Assembly: GCA_017617315.1 (NCBI GenBank)
Contig: JAFZWM010000030.1
Span: 62,001 to 126,000, forward strand
DNA: 64,000 nucleotides
Direction: 5' to 3'
Source of the DNA: Bacteroidaceae bacterium
GTDB lineage: Bacteria > Bacteroidota > Bacteroidia > Bacteroidales > Bacteroidaceae
This document shows, piece after piece, positions 44,136 to 53,635 of this stretch (positions within the stretch are counted from its first letter, which is position 1; each line of letters starts with the position of its first letter). The notes under the pieces were generated by a model. That model was not told where the DNA came from. It saw only the letters and a list, made by a program, of their open reading frames with translations, and did not search any database. A program made the position numbers and the translations under genes.

Positions 44136-44139
44136 CTTT
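44092..44139. terminator. hairpin between the two paralogs
   Basis: AAAGAGGC/GCCTCTTT (44092-44099 and 44132-44139) with an inner ATCGA/TCGAT. It lacks a T tract, so read-through into paralog 2 is likely. It corresponds to the terminator at 46532, whose copy is intact. Confidence 0.55.
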
Positions 44140-46550
44140 CAAAATAAACCATTTTGACAACTAAACCATTTATAAAATATAACTTAAATGAAAAAAACAC
44201 TTTTGATTCTAATGTTTGCCATTGCTGCTATAGCAGTAGGGGCACAAAACAAAAAACAGATTATCTGGAACAATGTGCAGAACGGCTATTCGAATGCAGG
44301 CGATTATGTGAAAATCACCAATGTGGCGATGTTCGACGACCGTACTGAAGTATCTTTTTCTCTCTACTTTAACGGAGAACGGCATGAGATTAGTCTCTCG
44401 AAAGACATGTCGCTCTATGCCGATAACAACGAGAAGAAGGCGTACAAAGCAAAGTCGGCTACCGTGATTGGATTTGACAAGCCGTACAAGATGACATCCG
44501 ACACGCTGAACTTTGCGGTTACTTTCGAGCCTGTACCTATTGATACAAAGATGCTTATGGTTGTTGAGAAGAAATGGGGACTTGTTGTAACCAACATTCA
44601 CAATGCCGATTTTATTCCCGAAGGCATCACGAACACTTACTGGCGCAACAATGCCACGGGCGACTGGCTCATTGGCATAGCAAAGAAGCATCTTATTTTC
44701 GACAGTAAGATTTGGGACATCGAGAGCAGAACCGCGGAGAAAGGCGGCTACACAATAAAGACGACCGACGGCAAGACTGTCAAGATTGGAAAGCTGAAGA
44801 AAGGCGTTCGTACCTTCGCCATAGACGGCAGAAAGCCTGTTGTGTGCAGCCCTATTGTAACAAAAAGTCTGCCCGATTATCCGCAGAAAGACAACCGCGA
44901 GGATTTTGTAGATAACGATTTTGCCGATGGCGACAGCGTTACAATTGTGGGCTGGCTTAAAGATATGCCGCAACACGAATGGAATGCAGGAAGGAAGTTT
45001 AAGATACGCTTTGATAACATCTTTACCAGCGAGCAAGAGACATTCTATACAAAAGTGGATTCTCTTGGCAGATTCACCCTGAAGTTTCCGCTTGTATATA
45101 CGACCACAGTTGATATGGACTGGCATACGGACTCGCATTCAACTGTGGTGGAGCCGGGAAAGACTTACTTTTTTCTGAAGGATTTTATGAATAACCAGAT
45201 ACTCTTTATGGGCGACGATGTACGATTGCAGAACGAGGATGCCGGATATAAAATCTTTCATTTTCTTCCAAAAAATCTTCATTGTGGTTCTTTTGAGTCT
45301 TCGGAAAACGGTGCAATGGCATACAAACATCAAATTGACAGTCTGATAGCGAGTGATTTAGCTAATTTTCAGAAATATGCAGAACAACATCCAAACATCT
45401 CGCAGCGATATATCAATTACTATACCAGAAAAATGAAAGCGGAGCAGGGTAATCTGTTGATGTTATTTATCACTCGCATGAGTATGTTGCCACAAGAGTA
45501 TGTCGATTTTGTAACCAACGAGTTGTGGAACAGAAAGTACGCTATCTGTAGTATCTATGATACATTCATACACTCATTCTTACAGTATCAAAACGATAAG
45601 TGCAACAACAGACCTGCGATGCTTAAATCCCTGAAAGAGAAAGGCGTAACCTTTACGGACGAGGAAAACAAAATAATCGATGAATACCCCGAGGTTTTTA
45701 AGAATATTGTTGATAAAATCTATGCTGCAAAAACCGATGAAGAATATAGAAAATGGATGAATTTCTACGAATCTTCGAAAGAGATTGCAGTTGTAGATTC
45801 GCTGTTGAAAAAGTACGACGAACAGATTTCTCTTATGTGCTACAAAAACACTTTTGCCTTAATCGATTCTGTTTGTGGCAGCGACAAGATTTTTCGTGAC
45901 ATTTGCAGAACTCAGCATCTTTACAGCAATGCATTCTTTTCTAAACAAACGTCTCTGAATCCGTGGCTTCAAGAATATGTCGATAAGGAAATTGAACTTC
46001 CTTCAGCAAAGAGATTTCTGATGGAGCAGCACAAAAAATACCTCGCATTAGAGCAGAATGAAGTAAATCTGCCAGTCTTCAAGTCGGCAGACAATGTTGC
46101 AAACATGACTGACGGCGAGAAGATTCTCCGCAAGATAATAGAGCCTTACAAGGGCAAGATTATTCTGCTCGATGTTTGGGGCACATGGTGCGGTCCATGT
46201 AAAGCTGCGCTCTCGCACAGCAAGGAGGAGTTCGAGGCATTCAAGGATTATGACATTGTGTATCTGTATCTTGCAAACAACAGTCCGGAGAAGGCTTGGA
46301 AGAATGTGATAAACGAGTATAATGTTACGGGCGACAACGTGGCTCACTACAATCTGCCAGCCGACCAACAGTCTGCCGTCGAGAATTTCCTGAATATTAG
46401 TAGTTTTCCATCGTACAGAATTATCGATACAAAGGGAAACATTATCGACCTTAAGGTTAATGCCCGCGATTTTGAAGCCACAAAACGGATTCTTGATAAA
46501 CTGAAGAAATAACTTCGCGCGAGCGCATAAAAAAAGAGGCATACATTTTT
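44136..46550 (+). repeat. tandem duplication, unit 2
   Basis: Second copy of the unit starting at 41692. The starts of the two genes are 2445 bases apart, and the trailing sequences (TAACTTCGCG.GAGCGCAT...AAAGAGGCATACAT) match after both stops. Confidence 0.85.
44188..46512 (+). CDS. large secreted protein with C-terminal thioredoxin-like domain, paralog 2
   Basis: A 774-residue exported paralog of the preceding gene (signal MKKTLLILMFAIAAIAVGAQ). About residues 125-210 and the C-terminal 140 residues are nearly identical to paralog 1, while residues 40-110 and 350-620 have drifted. Here the thioredoxin site reads GTWCGPCKAA (classical CGPC). No promoter consensus was found in the 117-base gap, so it probably relies on read-through. 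The patchwork of near-identical and diverged blocks suggests gene conversion after duplication. A strong terminator follows. Confidence 0.85.
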   Translation: MKKTLLILMFAIAAIAVGAQNKKQIIWNNVQNGYSNAGDYVKITNVAMFDDRTEVSFSLYFNGERHEISLSKDMSLYADNNEKKAYKAKSATVIGFDKPYKMTSDTLNFAVTFEPVPIDTKMLMVVEKKWGLVVTNIHNADFIPEGITNTYWRNNATGDWLIGIAKKHLIFDSKIWDIESRTAEKGGYTIKTTDGKTVKIGKLKKGVRTFAIDGRKPVVCSPIVTKSLPDYPQKDNREDFVDNDFADGDSVTIVGWLKDMPQHEWNAGRKFKIRFDNIFTSEQETFYTKVDSLGRFTLKFPLVYTTTVDMDWHTDSHSTVVEPGKTYFFLKDFMNNQILFMGDDVRLQNEDAGYKIFHFLPKNLHCGSFESSENGAMAYKHQIDSLIASDLANFQKYAEQHPNISQRYINYYTRKMKAEQGNLLMLFITRMSMLPQEYVDFVTNELWNRKYAICSIYDTFIHSFLQYQNDKCNNRPAMLKSLKEKGVTFTDEENKIIDEYPEVFKNIVDKIYAAKTDEEYRKWMNFYESSKEIAVVDSLLKKYDEQISLMCYKNTFALIDSVCGSDKIFRDICRTQHLYSNAFFSKQTSLNPWLQEYVDKEIELPSAKRFLMEQHKKYLALEQNEVNLPVFKSADNVANMTDGEKILRKIIEPYKGKIILLDVWGTWCGPCKAALSHSKEEFEAFKDYDIVYLYLANNSPEKAWKNVINEYNVTGDNVAHYNLPADQQSAVENFLNISSFPSYRIIDTKGNIIDLKVNARDFEATKRILDKLKK

Positions 46551-46567
46551 CGATGTGTGCCTCTTTT
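46532..46567. terminator. terminator after paralog 2
   Basis: Arms AGAGGCATACAT (46535-46546) and ATGTGTGCCTCT (46553-46564) with one G-T pair, preceded by an A tract and followed by six T residues. It also suits the convergent GH43 gene. Confidence 0.88.
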
Positions 46568-46574
46568 TTATCTG

Positions 46575-48041
46575 TTATTCAGCCGAAATGAAGTTCCATT
46601 TGCTGTTGTCGCTCTTGAAATCGTATTTTGCAAGGGTAGGAGTGCTGTCGGCTACCGAATAAAGGCAATATTCGGTATTCACGCCGTCCTTGCCCGGAAT
46701 AGCCTTCGGCATTATTCTGAAAGTGCCATCGGTAAGTTGTTCTATGCGCCACAGTTGGTTGTCGGCTCCCGTAAATTTCTCCTCGGTTGTAACCTCCATG
46801 TCCTTGGTCGAAGCCAACGCTCTGTCTGTTCCGCTAATCTTTATGGCGAAATAAGGGTTAGACAGATATCCGCCAGCCTCAGGAACGGCAACGATAGTCC
46901 AATGCTGGTGAGGGCGATACATATAGTCGCCTGCGCGCACATCGATGTTGCCCGACGGCCATGTTTGCTTAACCTCGTCGAGAGTCTGGTTTGGAATCTG
47001 CTTCAGCGGCTCGTTAAGGTCTATGCGATGCCAAGCTGCGCGCTCCTGATTCATTCGCACGAAATCGACGGCAAGTTCGAGGCTGTAGCCGCGTCTTTCC
47101 GACGCAATCTGATATGTTCCCTCCTTGAAACTCTCGCCAGCCACAGGCCAGCCGTTGCGCCACAGCAGAGGGCGGATTCCAAGTACGCTTCGTCCGCTTC
47201 GGTCGAAATCTGCCTCGAAATGGCACGACATAATCTCAACGCCCTCGTCTATGATGGTTCTGCCAAAGTGTCCCGGGCCGCAAACTCTCTTTCCGGCTGC
47301 GATAACCATCTTTCCGCCGCCGTTCTTCATGTCGCGGCCAACGTTGTCGATGTAAGGGCCTGTAACCTTCTTGCTTCGTCCGCAAACTATGTTGTAAGTT
47401 GAGTTTACGCCGTCGCAGCAGGTGCCGTGAGTTCCAAGCAGATAGTAATATCCGTCGCGGTAGATGAGGTCGGTAGCCTCGCAGTCTATGGCAATGTCGA
47501 GTTCCTTGTTACCCTTTACGCGCTCGCCAGTCTTAGGGTCGAGCTCAATCAGACGGATGTTTCCGAAGTAAGTGCCGTAAGACAGCCACATTCTGCCGTC
47601 GGTTGGGTCGAGAAGAACTCCGGGGTCGATGGCATCGCAGTCTTCAAGACCGTCTGACGAAGCCACCTCGATTGGCTCGGTATATTTAAAGTCGGGCGAT
47701 TTCGGGTCGAGCGACTTGTTCCACATCGTCAGGATTCGGCCGTTATGTCCGCCGCCAAGTCCACCTCCTGTTGCTCCGTAGATTACCAGATAACGGTCGC
47801 CAATCTTGATTACATCGGGTGCAGCTCCGCCTCCGGGACGCTCTGCTCCGCCGTGCCACGACCATCCGTCTTCTGAAATCAGTCCTCCTCCGCCAGTTCC
47901 GAAGGTGAAGTATTTTCCGTTGCTCTCGGCAATGGTCGATGGGTCGTGAATGTATGGCTGTCCTGCCTGTGCAAATGCCTTGTTTATGCTTACTGCCGAA
48001 GCAAGCAAGAATGCTGTTAATGATATTTTATAAAGGTTCAT
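46575..48041 (-). CDS. GH43 family glycosidase with C-terminal ricin-like domain
   Basis: A 488-residue secreted enzyme (signal MNLYKISLTAFLLASAVSINKAFAQ). The five-bladed GH43 propeller shows three catalytic acids in order: Asp in IHDPST (about residue 32), Asp in AIDPGVLLDP (about 137) and Glu in CEATDLIY (about 188). GPGHFG, typical of arabinanase-like members, lies near 255. From about 365 a beta-trefoil lectin-like part has QxW-type repeats (DNQLWRIEQLTDGTFRI, NSKWNFISAE). Relatives are endo-1,5-alpha-L-arabinanases; endo or exo action is not decidable here. The upstream GH43 gene is 6 bases away, so both are in one transcript. Confidence 0.9.
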   Translation of the reverse strand: MNLYKISLTAFLLASAVSINKAFAQAGQPYIHDPSTIAESNGKYFTFGTGGGGLISEDGWSWHGGAERPGGGAAPDVIKIGDRYLVIYGATGGGLGGGHNGRILTMWNKSLDPKSPDFKYTEPIEVASSDGLEDCDAIDPGVLLDPTDGRMWLSYGTYFGNIRLIELDPKTGERVKGNKELDIAIDCEATDLIYRDGYYYLLGTHGTCCDGVNSTYNIVCGRSKKVTGPYIDNVGRDMKNGGGKMVIAAGKRVCGPGHFGRTIIDEGVEIMSCHFEADFDRSGRSVLGIRPLLWRNGWPVAGESFKEGTYQIASERRGYSLELAVDFVRMNQERAAWHRIDLNEPLKQIPNQTLDEVKQTWPSGNIDVRAGDYMYRPHQHWTIVAVPEAGGYLSNPYFAIKISGTDRALASTKDMEVTTEEKFTGADNQLWRIEQLTDGTFRIMPKAIPGKDGVNTEYCLYSVADSTPTLAKYDFKSDNSKWNFISAE

Positions 48042-48047
48042 TTCCGT

Positions 48048-49970
48048 CTACTTGTTAGATATTGTGAAATTTGTGATAGGGTTGCCGCTTTCGTCGATGA
48101 AACGGACGCAGAAGTCGCTCATTCCCGGGCCGTTGATAATCATGCCGCGCAGGATGTTTGCGCCTTTCTTAAGCGATACGCGCTTTGAAGTGCCGTCGTC
48201 CTTAACCATTCGTCGGTCTCCCGTGAGAGTAAGGATTTCCGAATTGTTAAGCAGCCATTGCGATGCTCCGTTAGAGCCTACGGCAAGGCGCACGTTGTCG
48301 ATGTCTTCGGCGCAGTTTATTACCGTTACCACGTTGAAGAACACGCCGTATTCTGGCTTTCCGAGCATCGTTGAAAATCGGAACAGCTTGTTGTTGTAGC
48401 TGTTGCTCTCGAGATGATGCCACATCAGTTTCTGACCCGAAACGACCGTTGTCTGCTTGTCGGCAGGCAGTTTCTTCATCGGCACGATGTGCTTTGCGAA
48501 TGTCTCCTTCAGATAGCTGTCGGTAAAGACTACGTTGCTGCGGATGTCCATTTTTTCAGGCTCAAGAATGCTCCATCGGCGAATGAATCCGTCGGCATCG
48601 GGAGTCGATTTTGCTTCTGCCGGCTTCTTGAAATAAACTGGGCGAGGGTCGTTGGTAAGCGATACCCAGTCAACCTCGACAGGCGCATCAGCCGACTTCA
48701 AAGTAAGCGTCATGTCCGAGATTCCTTCGGGAAGCGTTCGGGTTTCGATGTTCACATCTTCCCACTTGTCGCCGGTGCTTTCTACCGCCAAGTCGGTCTT
48801 GAAACCGCCAAGGCTAAGTGTGAATACGGCTTTTCCCGATGACTTCATGCGCAGACACACGTTCTTAGCGCACGAGCTCTTCATGTTTACCTTATTGTAT
48901 CTAACCCATGCTCCAGCCGATGGGAACAAGGTTTTCCAGCCAAGGAAAAGATTCTTCTTGTCAAGATAGTCGATGCTTGCTCCGCCGCCAATTTCAGAAT
49001 AGCGGTCAATCTGAACAGGCTTTCGGGCATCGCTCACGCCCACGCCGCGAAGGGTAGGAATAACCTCCTGAATCGTTCCGTCGGCGTTGAAGAAGAGAGA
49101 ATCGACGCATACAGAGCGGTTCTTGTCGAACGATGGCGAATAGTCGTTATGATGATAGAACAAATACCATTGGTTGTTGAACTCGACGATAGAATGATGG
49201 TTTGTCCAGCATCCAGTCTTCGATTCTTTCATTATCAAGCCCTTGTATTCGTAAGGTCCCATCGGATTGTCGCTCATGGCGTATGCCAGACATTCCGTGC
49301 CGTCCTTCTCGCGCACCCAAGGGTAGGTAAGGTAGAATTTTCCGTTGCGCTCAAAGGCGAAAGGTCCTTCCTTGAATCCTTCGGGAAGGTTGGCTATGCG
49401 TTGCGGCTTGCCTTCGATACTCAGAAGATCGTCTGACATCTTTGCAACCACCAGGCCGCCTCCGCCCCAGAACAGATAGCTCTCGCCCTTGCTTGTCTGC
49501 AAAACGCATGGGTCTATGCCCATCACGCCCTCGATAGGCTTCTGCTGCGGCTCGAATTTAGGCCAGAAAAGGTTGTTGGCAATAGCCACGCCGATGTTGA
49601 ATCCTCGTCCTTCCTTCGGAGCGTCGGGGAAGAAGAAATAGTACTTTCCGTCCTTCTCAACGCAGTCGGGCGCCCACATCGAATAGCCGTCGGGCTTTCC
49701 CCAAGGCACTTGCTCCTGCGAGAGGATTATGCCATGATCGGTCCATTCCGTAAGGTCGGTTGACGAAAACATGTGATAATCTGCCATGCTGAACCACTTC
49801 TTTTTCGGTTCAACCGGACTGATGATGTCGTGCGACGGAAACAGATACAGCCGTCCGTTAAACACTCGTGCTGTAGGGTCGGCGGTAAACTGATTCGTGA
49901 TGATTGGATTTTGTGCTCTGACCGCGGTCGAAGCCAGCACAGCCAATACAGGTATCAGAATTTTTTTCAT
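48048..49970 (-). CDS. GH43 family glycosidase with C-terminal CBM-like domains
   Basis: A 640-residue secreted enzyme (signal MKKILIPVLAVLASTAVRAQ). The catalytic acids of GH43 are visible: Asp in FTADPTARVFNG (about residue 30), Asp in GIDPCVLQTSKG (about 150) and Glu in KEGPFAFERNG (about 205). From about 320 a CBM6-like beta-sandwich follows (GGASIDYL to VDWVSLTNDP), and the last 170 residues form another beta domain. Arabinoxylan arabinofuranohydrolases and beta-xylosidases share this layout. It is the middle gene of the three-gene operon DUF3237-GH43-GH43, 22 bases after the DUF3237 gene. Confidence 0.9.
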   Translation of the reverse strand: MKKILIPVLAVLASTAVRAQNPIITNQFTADPTARVFNGRLYLFPSHDIISPVEPKKKWFSMADYHMFSSTDLTEWTDHGIILSQEQVPWGKPDGYSMWAPDCVEKDGKYYFFFPDAPKEGRGFNIGVAIANNLFWPKFEPQQKPIEGVMGIDPCVLQTSKGESYLFWGGGGLVVAKMSDDLLSIEGKPQRIANLPEGFKEGPFAFERNGKFYLTYPWVREKDGTECLAYAMSDNPMGPYEYKGLIMKESKTGCWTNHHSIVEFNNQWYLFYHHNDYSPSFDKNRSVCVDSLFFNADGTIQEVIPTLRGVGVSDARKPVQIDRYSEIGGGASIDYLDKKNLFLGWKTLFPSAGAWVRYNKVNMKSSCAKNVCLRMKSSGKAVFTLSLGGFKTDLAVESTGDKWEDVNIETRTLPEGISDMTLTLKSADAPVEVDWVSLTNDPRPVYFKKPAEAKSTPDADGFIRRWSILEPEKMDIRSNVVFTDSYLKETFAKHIVPMKKLPADKQTTVVSGQKLMWHHLESNSYNNKLFRFSTMLGKPEYGVFFNVVTVINCAEDIDNVRLAVGSNGASQWLLNNSEILTLTGDRRMVKDDGTSKRVSLKKGANILRGMIINGPGMSDFCVRFIDESGNPITNFTISNK

Positions 49971-49992
49971 GCTGATAGGTTATAATTTTGGT

Positions 49993-50478
49993 TTAGTTAA
50001 CTTTCCAGATTTTAAGGGAGATGTAGTCTTTCGTAGCCTGCGGCTCGCAGATGAAAATGGCATCGTTCAGCCAGTTGTACTTGCTGTCTTGCGGAGCTTC
50101 GAACTTCGGAACGGTACGGAAGTAGAACTCGTCCTTTCTTCCGATGAGTATTCCGACGTTGCGAACGTGGATGAATACTCCGTCATCAGTCTGAATGCTG
50201 TAGATTGCCTCAAGTTCCGTGCGTCCGTTCTTGCGGTCTACAAGCTGATAGTCTGCTCCTCCGCCAATCACTTTTCCTTTAATCGAAGGTCCTTCGAACG
50301 TTCCTCCTGTAATCGGAATCACCACGCGTTCGCCGTGTGATGTCTGGCCAACGGAATAGGGCGCGCTACACGTTACCTTCAGTTCGAAGACGTATTCGAG
50401 ATTCGGAGAATTTTTCTGCGCATTCATCGGTGCCGAGCCTATGAGCATCAGCACAACTAACAGAATGTAATTTTTCAT
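49993..50478 (-). CDS. secreted DUF3237 family protein
   Basis: A 161-residue protein with signal peptide MKNYILLVVLMLIGSAPMNAQ and a beta-barrel resembling DUF3237 (LEYVFELKVTCSAPYSVG, PITGGTFEGPSIKGKVIGGGADYQL, LEAIYSIQTDDGVFIHVRN). The family has no established activity, and most members are annotated only as DUF3237. Placing a secreted member first in an operon with two GH43 glycosidases suggests it binds or processes a released sugar or its ester, but that is an inference. The promoter at 50527-50557 fits the consensus well. Confidence 0.8.
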   Translation of the reverse strand: MKNYILLVVLMLIGSAPMNAQKNSPNLEYVFELKVTCSAPYSVGQTSHGERVVIPITGGTFEGPSIKGKVIGGGADYQLVDRKNGRTELEAIYSIQTDDGVFIHVRNVGILIGRKDEFYFRTVPKFEAPQDSKYNWLNDAIFICEPQATKDYISLKIWKVN

Positions 50479-50526
50479 TGGTATTTCTCAGCTGTTATTT
50501 AGTATTTGTATATTTGTATGTCGGCG

Positions 50527-50557
50527 CAAAAGTACAAAAAACTTTGGTTCTGTCAAA
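50527..50557 (-). promoter_or_regulatory. promoter of the DUF3237-GH43 operon
   Basis: Minus-strand TTTG (50554-50557), 19 bases, TACTTTTG (50527-50534). It overlaps the divergent plus-strand promoter. Confidence 0.75.
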
Positions 50558-50574
50558 TAAAAAAACTAATTTTG
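50543..50574 (+). promoter_or_regulatory. promoter of the receiver/PEP-binding protein gene
   Basis: TTTG (50543-50546), 20 bases, TAATTTTG (50567-50574), 29 bases before the ATG. It overlaps the divergent operon promoter, so the two cannot easily fire together. Confidence 0.75.
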
Positions 50575-50602
50575 CTCTGCTAATGTTAAACAACCAAATA
50601 TA

Positions 50603-53566
50603 ATGCCGGAGAATAAACTGGAATTTAATCAATTCTATCTGAAAGATGTGTCGTTTGTCAATCTGATGAACAAGCGCATCTTCAACGTCCTTCTCATCGC
50701 CAATCCGTACGATGCCTTTATGCTCGAGGATGACGGGCGAATAGACGAGAAGATTTTCATCGAATATTCCGAACTTGGACTAAGATATCCGCCTCGGTTC
50801 ACGCAGGTCTCTACTGCCGAGGAAGCTAAGAAGGTGCTCGAGACTATCTCGTTCGACCTTGTAATATGTATGCCGGGAACCGACAACAACGATGCGTTCG
50901 ACATAGCGCGTCCAATCAAGCAGCAGTTCCCCGACATCACGCTTGTGGTGCTCACGCCGTTCTCGCACGGCATCACGCGCCGTATGCAGGACGAGGACCT
51001 CAGTATGTTCGACTATGTTTTCTGCTGGCTCGGCAATACCGACCTTCTGCTTTCAATCATCAAGCTTATCGAGGATAAGCAGAATCTGAAGCACGATACC
51101 GAGGTTGGAGGAGTGCAGATGATTCTGCTTGTTGAGGACAGCATCCGCTTCTATTCGTCGGTTTTGCCAAACCTCTACAAGTTTATCCTTAAGCAGAGCC
51201 AGAACTTCGCAACCGAGGCTCTAAACGCGCATCAGGCCACCTTGCGAATGAGAGGAAGACCGAAAATCGTGCTTGCCCGAAACTACGAGGAGGCGAAGGC
51301 TATTTTTGATGAATACAAGAACAACACGCTTGGAATCATTTCCGATGCCCGCTTCCCTCACAACGGCGTCGAAGACCCCGAGGCAGGCTTCGAATTTCTC
51401 GAATATGTCCACAGTCAGGACGAGTTTATTCCGCGCATCTTGCAGAGTAGCGAGAGCAATAATGCCGAGATTGCTTACAGCAGGAATGTCGACTTTGTAG
51501 ACAAGAACTCGAAGGCGATGGCGCAGGATTTGCAACGCATAATCTCACGCCGTTTCGGTTTCGGCGACCTTGTTCTGCGCAATCCAGAAACGCTGGAGGA
51601 AGTTGCCCGAATCCACAATCTGAAGGAACTTCAGGACAATATTTTCACCCTTCCAAAGGAGTCGCTTCTCTATCATATCTCTAAGAACAACGTGTCGAGA
51701 TGGCTCTGTTCGCGCGCTCTCTTCCCGATTTCAGAATTCCTGAAGCACATTACTTGGAAGAGTCTTCAGGATGTGGATGCGCATCGCCAAATTATCTATG
51801 ATGCCATCGTAAAATACCGCAAGATGCGAAACAGGGGAGTGGTTGCCGAGTTCAAGAGCGACCGCTTCGACCGCTTCTCAAACTTTGCCCGAATAGGCGA
51901 CGGCTCGCTGGGCGGAAAAGGACGCGGCTTGGCGTTCATCGACAATATGGTTATACGCCACGAGGAGTTCCAGAGCTTCGAGAATGCTCAGGTGGCCATT
52001 CCAAAGACGGTGGTTCTCTGTACCGATATTTTCGACGAATTCATGGAGAGCAACAATCTGTATCAGATTGCCTTAAGCGATACTTCCGACGAGAATATTC
52101 TGGCTCATTTCCTTCGCGGAAAACTTCCGCAGAAACTCCTCGACGATTTGTTCGCATTTATTGATGTAGTTAAGTCGCCAATCGCCATCCGCTCGTCAAG
52201 TCTTTTGGAAGATTCACATTATCAGCCGTTTGCCGGAATCTATTCAACCTACATGATTCCTTATGTAAACGACAAGTACGAGATGGTGCGAATGTTGAGC
52301 GATGCCGTCAAGAGTGTATACGCATCTGTCTACTATCAGGACAGCAAGGATTACATGACCGCTACGCGAAACGTCATCGACCAGGAAAAGATGGCGGTAA
52401 TTCTTCAGGAAGTTGTTGGAACTCAGTTCGGAAACCTCTTCTATCCGCACATTTCGGGCGTGGCTCGCTCGCTTAACTATTACACAATCGACGACGAGAA
52501 GCCCGAGGAGGGTGTTGTGAGCCTCGCTCTCGGTCTTGGAAAGTATATCGTAGATGGCGGAATGACGCTAAGGGTTAATGCCTACCATCCCGACCACATA
52601 ATGCAGCTTAGCGAGACTGAATTTGCCTTGCGAGAGACGCAGACATCGTTCTACGCCCTCGACATGAACGATGTCGCTAAGGATTTCAAGGTGAACGACG
52701 GATTCAATATCAAGCGAATTCTTGTCAGGGAAGCCGAGAAAGACGGCTCGCTCAACTACATAACGAGCACTTTCGACCCTTACGATCAGGTTATTCGCGA
52801 CGGATTCTACGAGGGTGGCCGTAAAATCGTATCGTTTAGCGGAGTGCTGAAATACGACGTGTTCCCGTTGCCTAAACTTCTTCAGCTTGCACAGGAATAT
52901 TGCCAGAGCGAGATGCGTCGCCCGGTTGAAATAGAGTTTGCAGTAAAGCTTAATCCCGACAAGACTGGAACGTTCTACCTTCTTCAGGTGCGCCCGATTG
53001 TCGATGCAAAGAAGGAACTGAAAGAGGATTTGACAAAGATAAGCGACGACGATGTGCTGTTGCGTTCGCACAAGTCGCTCGGCCACGGCATAGTAGACGA
53101 TGTGTTTGATGTTGTTTATGTCAAGACCGAAGGCTATAATCCTGCTAATAATCAGATGATTGCCTACGACATAGAGAAGATGAACCGCAAGTTCCTCGAG
53201 AGCGACACGCACTATGTTCTTGTTGGTCCGGGACGATGGGGCAGTAGCGACGACTGGCTCGGAATTCCTGTAAAATGGCCGCACATCTCGGGTGCAAAAG
53301 TCATTGTCGAAGCCGGTCTTACCGATTATCGCATCGACCCGAGTCAAGGAACTCACTTCTTCCAGAATCTGACATCGCTCGGCGTGGGCTATTTCACGAT
53401 AAACGACTATCTTGGCGATGGAGTGTATAACCAGAAGTTCCTTGATAGTCTTCCGGCAGTCGAGGAAACGCAATATCTTCGCCACATCCACTTCGACAAG
53501 CCTATCGTCATCAAGATGGACGGTTTGCATAGCGAGGGCGTTGTAATGCTTCCGGAGAAAGATTAA
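50603..53566 (+). CDS. two receiver-like domains fused to a PEP/pyruvate-binding (PPDK N-terminal) domain
   Basis: A 987-residue cytoplasmic protein. Residues 25-155 look like a receiver domain (FNVLLIANPYDAFML) whose phosphoacceptor strand reads FDLVICMPG, without the expected Asp. Residues 170-310 look like a second receiver: MILLVEDSIRF has the acid pair, LGIISDARFP has the acceptor Asp, and RILQSSES resembles the Ser/Thr strand. From about 430 there is a pyruvate-phosphate-dikinase-type ATP-grasp domain (GDGSLGGKGRGLAFID, AIRSSSLLEDSHYQPFAGIYSTY, FYLLQVRPIV). The last 150 residues include GPGRWGSSDDWLGIPVKW. No phosphohistidine swivel or PEP barrel is seen, so a full dikinase is excluded. 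Role unknown. Confidence 0.85.
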   Translation: MPENKLEFNQFYLKDVSFVNLMNKRIFNVLLIANPYDAFMLEDDGRIDEKIFIEYSELGLRYPPRFTQVSTAEEAKKVLETISFDLVICMPGTDNNDAFDIARPIKQQFPDITLVVLTPFSHGITRRMQDEDLSMFDYVFCWLGNTDLLLSIIKLIEDKQNLKHDTEVGGVQMILLVEDSIRFYSSVLPNLYKFILKQSQNFATEALNAHQATLRMRGRPKIVLARNYEEAKAIFDEYKNNTLGIISDARFPHNGVEDPEAGFEFLEYVHSQDEFIPRILQSSESNNAEIAYSRNVDFVDKNSKAMAQDLQRIISRRFGFGDLVLRNPETLEEVARIHNLKELQDNIFTLPKESLLYHISKNNVSRWLCSRALFPISEFLKHITWKSLQDVDAHRQIIYDAIVKYRKMRNRGVVAEFKSDRFDRFSNFARIGDGSLGGKGRGLAFIDNMVIRHEEFQSFENAQVAIPKTVVLCTDIFDEFMESNNLYQIALSDTSDENILAHFLRGKLPQKLLDDLFAFIDVVKSPIAIRSSSLLEDSHYQPFAGIYSTYMIPYVNDKYEMVRMLSDAVKSVYASVYYQDSKDYMTATRNVIDQEKMAVILQEVVGTQFGNLFYPHISGVARSLNYYTIDDEKPEEGVVSLALGLGKYIVDGGMTLRVNAYHPDHIMQLSETEFALRETQTSFYALDMNDVAKDFKVNDGFNIKRILVREAEKDGSLNYITSTFDPYDQVIRDGFYEGGRKIVSFSGVLKYDVFPLPKLLQLAQEYCQSEMRRPVEIEFAVKLNPDKTGTFYLLQVRPIVDAKKELKEDLTKISDDDVLLRSHKSLGHGIVDDVFDVVYVKTEGYNPANNQMIAYDIEKMNRKFLESDTHYVLVGPGRWGSSDDWLGIPVKWPHISGAKVIVEAGLTDYRIDPSQGTHFFQNLTSLGVGYFTINDYLGDGVYNQKFLDSLPAVEETQYLRHIHFDKPIVIKMDGLHSEGVVMLPEKD

Positions 53567-53579
53567 AGGCACAAGAAAC

Positions 53580-53621
53580 AGTCCGAATCGTCCAAGCAAA
53601 GGCGGTTCGGACTTGTTTTTT
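53580..53621 (+). terminator. terminator after the receiver/PEP-binding gene
   Basis: AGTCCGAA (53580-53587) pairs with TTCGGACT (53606-53613) and is followed after two bases by six T residues. Confidence 0.7.
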
Positions 53622-53635
53622 ACAATTATAATGAC

